DNA of 64,000 bases, from NCBI GenBank assembly GCA_002480645.1, contig DLCN01000014.1, positions 63,166 to 127,165 of the forward strand, given 5' to 3'. Below the pieces are notes generated by a model. It ran no database searches. It saw only the letters and a program-made list of their open reading frames with translations, and was not told where the DNA came from. Origin of the DNA: Balneolaceae bacterium UBA7797 (GTDB taxonomy: Bacteria; Bacteroidota; Rhodothermia; Balneolales; Balneolaceae). The translations under genes and the position numbers were made by a program. This document shows positions 54,442 through 61,263 of the stretch, in pieces (the first letter of the stretch is position 1; each line of letters opens with the position of its first letter).

Positions 54442-55476
54442 ATGGAAAAACGATCAGTTGAAAGGTTGGTAACCTTGGAAGAATTTATCATTCAGGCTCA
54501 GAACCGATTTCCCGGTGCAACCGGAGAATTATCACAACTTTTACGGGATATCGGGCTTGCCGCAAAGATCATTTCCAGGGAGGTAAATAAAGCCGGTATC
54601 ACGAATATTTTAGGTGATCAGGGTGAAGAGAATATCCATGGCGAATCGGTTAAGAAACTGGATGTTTTTGCTGATCATCAACTCATTTCAGCATTAAAAC
54701 GATCTCTTATTACTTGTATGGTAATATCTGAGGAAAATGAAGGGATCGTTCAGTTACGGAGCCACGGGGGTAAATATATCGTCTATCTTGATCCGTTGGA
54801 TGGTTCTTCGAATATAGATGTTAATGTATCAATTGGCTCCATTTTTTCTGTGTATATGAGAGAACCCCGATACGATTCCAAGGTGAATGAGTCGGATGCA
54901 CTGCAGCCTGGAAAGAGGCAGGTTGCAGCCGGCTATGTACTTTATGGTTCGAGTACAACACTTGCTTACACGACTGGACTCGGGGTTTCTCTCTTTACTT
55001 TAGATCCTTCTATAGGCGAATTTATTCTATGTAATCGAAATGTTCAGATCCCGGAAAAAGGAACTATCTACAGTATCAATGAAGGGAGTTATAACAGTTG
55101 GGAAGAGGGATTAAAACGTTATATAAAATATTGTCAGGAAGAAGATCCGGAGTCAAACCGGCCATATTCTGCTCGATATATTGGTTCGATGGTGGCTGAT
55201 ATCCATCGCACACTGATCAAAGGAGGTATCTTCATTTATCCTCACAGTAAACGATATCCGGAAGGTAAACTTCGATTGATGTACGAGTGTAATCCACTTA
55301 GTTTTATTATTGAACAGGCAGGAGGCAGGGCATCGAACGGTGAAGTGAGGATCATGGATATTTATCCGGATGCAATACATCAGAGAACTCCGATCTACAT
55401 CGGCTCGCCGGAAAACGTGACCCGGGTGCTGGACTTCCTCAAAGAGTTCAAAGAAGAAGAATTTCTGATGAGCTGA
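54442..55476 (+). CDS. fbp: Fructose-1,6-bisphosphatase, class I
   Basis: The 344-residue protein shows the class I signature motifs: ISEENEG for metal binding, YLDPLDGSSNIDVNVSIGSIF with the catalytic aspartates, and LRLMYECNPLSFIIEQAGGRAS near the C-terminus. It hydrolyses fructose 1,6-bisphosphate to fructose 6-phosphate and is the committed step of gluconeogenesis in the cytoplasm. It has its own promoter and a candidate operator, and is convergent with the TrmH-type gene with no gap between the two stop codons. Family assignment is secure. Allosteric behaviour cannot be judged from the sequence. Confidence 0.95.
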   Translation: MEKRSVERLVTLEEFIIQAQNRFPGATGELSQLLRDIGLAAKIISREVNKAGITNILGDQGEENIHGESVKKLDVFADHQLISALKRSLITCMVISEENEGIVQLRSHGGKYIVYLDPLDGSSNIDVNVSIGSIFSVYMREPRYDSKVNESDALQPGKRQVAAGYVLYGSSTTLAYTTGLGVSLFTLDPSIGEFILCNRNVQIPEKGTIYSINEGSYNSWEEGLKRYIKYCQEEDPESNRPYSARYIGSMVADIHRTLIKGGIFIYPHSKRYPEGKLRLMYECNPLSFIIEQAGGRASNGEVRIMDIYPDAIHQRTPIYIGSPENVTRVLDFLKEFKEEEFLMS

Positions 55477-56016
55477 TCAGGATTTATGCCAAAGCTTTTC
55501 AAGTAGTGCATAAAGCACTACCCCGGTAGCTACCGAGACATTCAACGAATGCTTCTGTCCGAATTGTGGAATTGCAACAAATGTATCGATAAGAGGCAAT
55601 ACGTCATCATCAATCCCTGTTACTTCGTTTCCCATGATCAGGCAGATCTTTTCATCGGGAGAAACATCAAGATCGGGTAAATAGGTGCTGTTATCGGTCT
55701 GTTCCAATCCAATCAGCGAATACCCCTCAGCTTGCAATGAGTGTAGCGTTGAAATATGATCTTCAACATCGGTCCACTCCACAAATTCTTCTGCACCAAT
55801 GGCCGTTTTTGTGATCTCAGGACGTGGAGGTCTGGGAGTATATCCACTCAGGTAGATCCCCTTAATTCCGAATGCATCTGATGACCGGAATACAGAACCA
55901 ACATTATGTAAACTGCGGATATTATGAAGAAACACAACCACCTGTGTCATACCAGTTGGTGGTTCATGGCTCAGATTATCCCGTAGGATTTCCTTAGTAG
56001 TTAGTTTTCTGGGCAT
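55477..56016 (-). CDS. TrmH-family (SpoU) RNA 2'-O-methyltransferase
   Basis: The 179-residue protein has the SPOUT knot motifs in order: LHNIRSLHNVGSVFRSSDAFG (motif 1, with the key Asn and Arg), LIMGNEVTGIDDDVLPLID (motif 2) and IPQFGQKHSLNVSVATGVVLY (motif 3). Such enzymes methylate the 2'-hydroxyl of ribose in tRNA or rRNA with SAM. The short N-terminus, without the L30-like domain of RlmB, leaves the target open (TrmH-like or TrmL-like). Its ATG overlaps the stop of the DUF192 gene by one base (TGATG). Its stop abuts the fbp stop. Confidence 0.9.
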   Translation of the reverse strand: MPRKLTTKEILRDNLSHEPPTGMTQVVVFLHNIRSLHNVGSVFRSSDAFGIKGIYLSGYTPRPPRPEITKTAIGAEEFVEWTDVEDHISTLHSLQAEGYSLIGLEQTDNSTYLPDLDVSPDEKICLIMGNEVTGIDDDVLPLIDTFVAIPQFGQKHSLNVSVATGVVLYALLEKLWHKS

Positions 56017-56507
56017 CAGAACCGGACTTTCATTCCTTCTGTGATACCATGAGCAATAGAGTAGCCACCATTGGTTTCTACCACAAATCGGGCAGGGGCT
56101 CCTGATGGTAGCGATTCGGAAGAGAAGGGTGTAGTATTCTGATAGATGCGAACGATCACGCTATCACTGTTTACATACATAATATCCAGTGGTATGAGTG
56201 TATTGGCCATGTAGAAACTTTTTGGTGCATTTTCATCAAAAATGAAAAGCATGCCTACATTCTCAGGCATAGAGCGTACATCCATCAGCCCCTGATTCCG
56301 TTCCATAGGCTCATCGGCTAGTGCAACTTCGATGGTGGATATATTTTCACCGGACTCCGAAAGGAATGTTAAAGATGTTTCAGGTACAACGGTTCTGCCT
56401 TTCTTAGCAGGTTCCTGGCTTTCCTTCTTACCCGAATCACCGCAACCCGAGAATAGAATGAAGAAAATAACTACGATAATACTACTTGATCTCAAGTTCG
56501 ACTGCAT
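56016..56507 (-). CDS. DUF192 lipoprotein
   Basis: The 163-residue protein has a lipobox with Cys22 (ILFSGC), a Lys/Glu linker, and a DUF192 domain with LADEPMERNQGLMDVRSMPE, GMLFIFDENAPKSFYMANTLIPLDIMYV and NGGYSIAHGI. These are all the conserved family stretches. DUF192 proteins are small envelope beta-barrels of unknown function, common in bacteria and archaea. Its first 26 bases overlap the end of the BNR-repeat gene, and its stop overlaps the methyltransferase start. The three are one minus-strand operon. Confidence 0.93.
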   Translation of the reverse strand: MQSNLRSSSIIVVIFFILFSGCGDSGKKESQEPAKKGRTVVPETSLTFLSESGENISTIEVALADEPMERNQGLMDVRSMPENVGMLFIFDENAPKSFYMANTLIPLDIMYVNSDSVIVRIYQNTTPFSSESLPSGAPARFVVETNGGYSIAHGITEGMKVRF

Positions 56508-59283
56508 GTGAGTTTCGTCCTTTTTTGAAAGTTAAAGTATAGGTTCCTTTAGTCAGAAAAGTATAGCCATCGTCATCTTTTTGTAACACAAGATCCCACG
56601 AAGTGGTATTGATACCCTGATGACCGGTCAATTTCAGTGTTTTAATCACTTTCCCATCTTTATCTGAGATACCTAGGGAAACATTTTGATCTTCCCCTTC
56701 ATCCGATAAGTAATACATCAGATCTACGGATGGCATATATGGCTCCCGGTATGCTACAGATTGTATTCCCCAACGACCTGAATACCGGATGCTTTCAGGT
56801 TTGATGGCGGTGATCTTTTCATCTAAACGATCAGCGATGGTATGGAAAGGGGATACATCAGCAACCCAAACACTACGGCCGTGAGTCCCGATCACTAATT
56901 CCAGATCACGGGGGTGAACCAGCATATCATAAGATGCAACATTTGGCGTATCGGATAAATAGTGCCAGTTCTTTCCACCATTAAGCGAAACATAAGTGCC
57001 ATGATCTAGTCCGGTATAAAGAATATCGGGATTCACCGGGTCCTGAATGATCACATTTACCACATCTTCGGGTAAGTCTCCTTTTACTGAGCTCCAGCTT
57101 TTACCAAAATCAGTGGTTTTGTACACATAGGTTTTGAATTCATCAAAACGGTAGCCATTAAGTGAAACAAAAGCAGTAGCCTCATCATGTGAAGAAGCAT
57201 GAACCTCGCTAACCCAACGGCCCTGAGGTAAACTTTCTGAAACGAGTTCCCAGCTTGCTCCTCCATCTGTGGTTAGTTGAACATTTCCATCATCCGAACC
57301 TGCCCATATAATGTTAAATGCCAAGGGCGATTCCGCAACCGAAGTAAGGGTAGAATAGGGGACATCACCATTGGGCAGATCATTGGTCAGGTCGGGGCTG
57401 ATCGCGGTCCATGTTTTTCCGCCATCCAGGCTTCTGTTTAACCGCTGTGAACCCAGATAAATGATCTCAGGGTTATGATGACTCATATTCATGGGTGTGT
57501 TCCAATTAAACCGGTAGCGCGGTTCACCAACATCGTGGGAAGGAGTGATCCTGTTGAAAGAATTATCCGGATCTATGCGGAAGTAGTTACCATATTGAAA
57601 TCCGGCATAAATGATAGATGAATTCTCTGGATGTACAGCTACATGCATTCCGTCTCCACCGGATAACCTCGTCCATGGTCGTTCCCGATTCGGGGTAGAG
57701 TTGGACGGTCCGAAATAAGTTCCATTATCCTGTAGACCTCCATAAATGTTATATGGTTCCTCCATGTCTACGGCAACGGTATAGAACTGCCCGACAGCTA
57801 CAGTATTATGATGGATGAAGTTTTCGCCACCATCATGTGATTCGTACAAACCTCCATCATTACCAAGCAGTAAATGTTCAGAATCTGACGGGTCGATCCA
57901 TAAGGCATGATGATCCACATGGATATTCTGATTTTCAGCCTTTGGTGTCCATGTCTTACCCCCATCTGTTGATTTCAGAAAAGGAACGCCCCAGATGTAG
58001 ATGGTCTCCGGATCATTCGGGTCTACCCGGATCTGTCCGAAATAATATCCATAGGTGTAATACACATTGTCCAGATCATAGCTATTCACTTTTTCCCAAT
58101 GTTCGCCCCCATCATTACTTCGGTACACTTCAGTTCCGATTATTTCAGTATTGAATAAGGCATCGTTTGCATCTCCCAAATAATCAGAAAGTGCACGGGG
58201 TTCATACTTTCCACTTTTAACGTCTGCTTTTACACGCTCAGCGTCATATTCTTTCGGGAAGCGGTTGTTTCGTAAATAAGAATTCAGCTCTTTATCGTCG
58301 AGCTTCAAAAAAGACTTTTTCGACATCTTTACCAGATCGTTCTGGGTGAGTCCGTCTGGTTTTTGATCAATTTCTGTTTTGGTCTCATATTGATTATCAA
58401 TCACCGCATAGATCACATCCGGATCAGAATGACTGATATCTAAGCCGATACGCCCAACGAACTTTCCGGTCGGCAGGCCATTGGTCAGTTCCTCCCAGTG
58501 TTCACCTCCATCAACCGATTTATAGATCCCTGATCCATTTCCACCTTCTACAAAATTCCATGCTTTTCTGTCTTTCTCCCAGGTGGCTGCCCATAAGATA
58601 TCCGGATTTTCCGGGTGAATGATGAGATCGATCACCCCGGTACTGTCATTCAGAAATAAATATTTTTCCCAGGTAATTCCGCCATCGGTAGTTTTAAACA
58701 CGCCACGATCGTCATTCTTAGAGTACAGATTTCCCACACTGGCGACCCAGGCAATATTCTCATCGGTGGGGTGGGTTACAATTCGCGCAATATGGTGAGT
58801 TCCCCAAAGGCCTTTATGCTCCCATGTATTGCCTCCGTCCTCAGACCGGTAAACGCCTGTTCCTGCATAAGTAGACCGGCTGCTGTTATTTTCACCGGTA
58901 CCAACCCATATCACCTCCGGGTTAGCTCTGGATATTGCAAGGTCTCCGACTCCCAATGCTCCCATCTGATGATCGAAAATGGGCTCCATCGTATTTCCTG
59001 AATTTGAGGTTTTAAATACTCCCCCTGAACCAAAACCGGTGTAGAAGATGCGGGGATTATCGGGGTGAACGGCAATATCAGTTACACGACCACTCATAAT
59101 TACAGGGCCGACACTTCGAACGGGATAGTCCCTGAGGAGACTTTTATAGGCCATTTGAGCTCTTTTCTTAACCGAAGAGGCAAGTTCCTGCGGAGAGGTA
59201 GGTGAAATATCCTGAGCTTTAATGCCGGTAAATAATCCAAGAGTGAGGGGAATAATTAGAAGTGATCTGAATAACTTTTTCAT
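56482..59283 (-). CDS. Secreted BNR/sortilin-like beta-propeller protein
   Basis: The 933-residue protein has a signal peptide (about 1-23, ending GIKA). Some ten or more BNR/Asp-box-type motifs follow (for example YRSEDGGNTWEHKG, FKTTDGGITWEKY, LKSTDGGKTWTPK, LTTDGGASWELV). A C-terminal beta-sandwich (about 840-933) starts near REPYMPSVDLMYYLSD. Such proteins are often named glycosyl hydrolase or VPS10-domain proteins, but no sialidase active site (Arg triad with FRIP) is visible, so I do not assign an enzyme activity. A long charged insertion (about 300-375, KPDGLTQNDLVKMSKK) breaks the propeller. It has no T9SS domain. It heads the minus-strand operon with the DUF192 and TrmH-type genes. 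Confidence 0.85.
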   Translation of the reverse strand: MKKLFRSLLIIPLTLGLFTGIKAQDISPTSPQELASSVKKRAQMAYKSLLRDYPVRSVGPVIMSGRVTDIAVHPDNPRIFYTGFGSGGVFKTSNSGNTMEPIFDHQMGALGVGDLAISRANPEVIWVGTGENNSSRSTYAGTGVYRSEDGGNTWEHKGLWGTHHIARIVTHPTDENIAWVASVGNLYSKNDDRGVFKTTDGGITWEKYLFLNDSTGVIDLIIHPENPDILWAATWEKDRKAWNFVEGGNGSGIYKSVDGGEHWEELTNGLPTGKFVGRIGLDISHSDPDVIYAVIDNQYETKTEIDQKPDGLTQNDLVKMSKKSFLKLDDKELNSYLRNNRFPKEYDAERVKADVKSGKYEPRALSDYLGDANDALFNTEIIGTEVYRSNDGGEHWEKVNSYDLDNVYYTYGYYFGQIRVDPNDPETIYIWGVPFLKSTDGGKTWTPKAENQNIHVDHHALWIDPSDSEHLLLGNDGGLYESHDGGENFIHHNTVAVGQFYTVAVDMEEPYNIYGGLQDNGTYFGPSNSTPNRERPWTRLSGGDGMHVAVHPENSSIIYAGFQYGNYFRIDPDNSFNRITPSHDVGEPRYRFNWNTPMNMSHHNPEIIYLGSQRLNRSLDGGKTWTAISPDLTNDLPNGDVPYSTLTSVAESPLAFNIIWAGSDDGNVQLTTDGGASWELVSESLPQGRWVSEVHASSHDEATAFVSLNGYRFDEFKTYVYKTTDFGKSWSSVKGDLPEDVVNVIIQDPVNPDILYTGLDHGTYVSLNGGKNWHYLSDTPNVASYDMLVHPRDLELVIGTHGRSVWVADVSPFHTIADRLDEKITAIKPESIRYSGRWGIQSVAYREPYMPSVDLMYYLSDEGEDQNVSLGISDKDGKVIKTLKLTGHQGINTTSWDLVLQKDDDGYTFLTKGTYTLTFKKGRNSHAVELEIK

Positions 59284-59387
59284 AAATCCGATTTGGTGAT
59301 TAGTTGGTGTGATGATATAAAATGAATGTCTAAAAAAATGAAAAAGATTGTCTGTACTTCCATCCTATATTAAAACTGTAGAATACA

Positions 59388-59418
59388 TTGAAGTTTTAGC
59401 GAAATAAGAGTACCTTTG
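59388..59418 (+). promoter_or_regulatory. Promoter of the rimP-nusA-infB operon
   Basis: TTG at 59388-59390 and an exact TACCTTTG at 59411-59418 are separated by 20 bases, matching the TTG-N19-21-TAnnTTTG promoters of Bacteroidota. The predicted transcription start, about seven bases downstream, coincides with the start of the leader hairpin at 59425. Confidence 0.65.
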
Positions 59419-59424
59419 GAGTCT

Positions 59425-59455
59425 AGTGAGCGTCGCAAGGCACTCACTTTTTTTT
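59425..59455 (+). promoter_or_regulatory. Leader hairpin with U-tract ahead of rimP (attenuator-like)
   Basis: AGTGAG (59425-59430) pairs with CTCACT (59443-59448). A C-A mismatch follows, then a GTC/GGC inner stem capped by GCAA, a GNRA-type tetraloop. Eight T residues follow (59448-59455), 17 bases before the rimP ATG at 59473. The upstream neighbour is on the other strand, so this is not its terminator. An intrinsic terminator placed at the 5' end of an operon that encodes NusA suggests attenuation or autoregulation. Confidence 0.65.
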
Positions 59456-59472
59456 GTTTCTGAATTAGACCT

Positions 59473-59931
59473 ATGCAACCGGATATCATTGATAAAATTA
59501 AGGAATTAGCATCGCCTCTGGCAGAGGAGAAAGATCTGTTTTTGGTAGATGCTGAAGTTAAGACTGGTGGTGGCACCGAAGTCTGGATTTACCTGGATGG
59601 TGAAAATCGCAGTGTAAATATAGATGAATGTGCCGAGATCAGTCGGGAATTGGGCTTTCTGATCGATGCCCATGAACTTCTGGGAAATACCTATCGGTTA
59701 AATGTGTCTTCTCCGGGTTTAAGTCGGCCACTAACCGACAAGCGTCAGTATCCTAAAAATGTGGAGCGCACCTTTAAACTCAGATACAGAGACGAAGAAG
59801 AAGTTCAAAAAATGAAAGGAAAGCTTGTTGATGCAAATGATGAGGCCATCACCCTGGAGGGAGAAGATGGCGCTGCCGTTACTGTAAATTACAGTGATAT
59901 AATAGAAGCTAAAATCATTCCTGTAATCTAA
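59473..59931 (+). CDS. rimP: Ribosome maturation factor RimP
   Basis: The 152-residue protein carries the RimP features LVDAEVKTGGGTEVWIYLD, IDECAEISRELGFLID and the signature YRLNVSSPGLSRPL, plus the C-terminal SH3-like domain. RimP is needed for assembly of the 30S subunit. It is the first gene of the conserved rimP-nusA-infB operon, 17 bases before nusA. The leader hairpin lies directly upstream. Length and motifs are normal. Confidence 0.95.
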   Translation: MQPDIIDKIKELASPLAEEKDLFLVDAEVKTGGGTEVWIYLDGENRSVNIDECAEISRELGFLIDAHELLGNTYRLNVSSPGLSRPLTDKRQYPKNVERTFKLRYRDEEEVQKMKGKLVDANDEAITLEGEDGAAVTVNYSDIIEAKIIPVI

Positions 59932-59948
59932 AATTTAAGCATACACTG

Positions 59949-61199
59949 ATGCAAAACGATTTATCAAAACAAATAATCTCCTCATTCGCTGAGATCGCCA
60001 AGGAAAAGGGAATAGATCGCGATCTGTTATTGTCTATCCTTGAGGATGTATTCAGAACTATGATTCGTAAAAAATACGAATCTGACGATGCGTTCGAGGT
60101 TATCTTAAATGCTGACAGGGGTGAGATTCAGATCTTGCACGTACAGGAAGTAGTACCGGCCGACGAATTGGCAGATCCTGTATCTGAGATAAGTCTGGAA
60201 GATGCACAGAAGATCGATCCGGATATTGAATTGTACGACGAGCTTGCTCAGGAAGTACAGATCCTTGATTTCGGTCGTCGCGCCGTTATGATGGCTCGCC
60301 AGCAACTGGCTCAGCGCATCCGTGAGATCGAAAAAGATAATATTTACGAAGATTATAGTGACCGGGTAGGCGAGATCATCCTTGGGGATGTATATCAGGT
60401 GCGTCACAACAAAGATATTCTGGTAAATCACAATGGTGTGGAACTTCTGCTCCCGAAAAATGAGCAGATCTACAAGGACCGATACCGTAAAGGCGACACC
60501 ATTCGTGCGGTTGTGATCGGTGTTCATATGAAGAACGGAAATCCGACCGTGATCATCTCACGTACCTCTGAATTGTTCCTCGAGCGACTATTTGAGAATG
60601 AGATCCCTGAGGTATTTGACGGAATCATTGAATTGGTGAAAATTGCCCGCGCCCCCGGCGACCGTTCTAAAGTAGCGGTGTTATCTCATGATGAACGGGT
60701 TGATCCGGTAGGTGCCTGCGTGGGAATGAAAGGAATTCGGATCCATGCGATCGTGCGTGAATTACAGAATGAGAACATTGATGTAATTAATTACACCAAT
60801 GATATGAACGAGTTTATCAAACGAGCCTTACAGCCAGCAGAAGTGTTGAAGGTAGAGTTGGATGAACCCAATAAGAAAGCTAATGTGTTAGTACCGGCTA
60901 ACGAAGTTTCCAAGGCAATTGGAAAGGGTGGTGTTAACATTCGTTTGGCTTCAAAATTGACCGATTGTGAGATCGATGTGTATCGCGAAGTGGAAGAAGA
61001 AGACGATATAGATCTCGCAGAATTCACCGAAGATTTCGGCGCAGAAACTATTACCATGCTTCATGAGATCGGTTGTGATACCGCTCGTGCAGTACTTGAG
61101 TTGGATGCTGAAGAAATCACCCGAAGAACCAACGGTGAAATAGACCAGGAATTAGCAGCTCGCATCATTGAAGTGATTGCTTACGAATTTGACGATTAA
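59949..61199 (+). CDS. nusA: Transcription termination/antitermination factor NusA
   Basis: The 416-residue protein has the N-terminal RNA-polymerase-binding domain (1-125, with RKKYESDDAFEVILNADRGE), the S1 domain (about 135-200, GEIILGDVYQVRHNKDIL) and two KH domains (SHDERVDPVGACVGMKGIRI and VSKAIGKGGVNIRLASKL). A short helix-hairpin-helix end follows (MLHEIGCDTARAVLELDAEE). NusA slows RNA polymerase and promotes pausing, termination and, with other Nus factors, antitermination. The absence of the two long acidic repeats of the E. coli protein is usual in this phylum. It lies between rimP and infB. Confidence 0.95.
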   Translation: MQNDLSKQIISSFAEIAKEKGIDRDLLLSILEDVFRTMIRKKYESDDAFEVILNADRGEIQILHVQEVVPADELADPVSEISLEDAQKIDPDIELYDELAQEVQILDFGRRAVMMARQQLAQRIREIEKDNIYEDYSDRVGEIILGDVYQVRHNKDILVNHNGVELLLPKNEQIYKDRYRKGDTIRAVVIGVHMKNGNPTVIISRTSELFLERLFENEIPEVFDGIIELVKIARAPGDRSKVAVLSHDERVDPVGACVGMKGIRIHAIVRELQNENIDVINYTNDMNEFIKRALQPAEVLKVELDEPNKKANVLVPANEVSKAIGKGGVNIRLASKLTDCEIDVYREVEEEDDIDLAEFTEDFGAETITMLHEIGCDTARAVLELDAEEITRRTNGEIDQELAARIIEVIAYEFDD

Positions 61200-61263
61200 G
61201 CCTTATTGGTAAGCAAGTCCCTGATAAATTAATTAGTTTTAGAGCTCACATTAAAAACCATCT

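Noticed and set aside
56482..59283. Sialidase or glycosyl hydrolase activity for the BNR-repeat protein
   Set aside because: Asp-box/BNR repeats are structural. I found no FRIP motif or arginine triad, so only the propeller fold is claimed.
59425..59455. Ordinary terminator of an upstream plus-strand gene
   Set aside because: The upstream neighbour is the divergent BNR-repeat gene on the minus strand, so nothing is left to terminate. A leader function for rimP is more likely.
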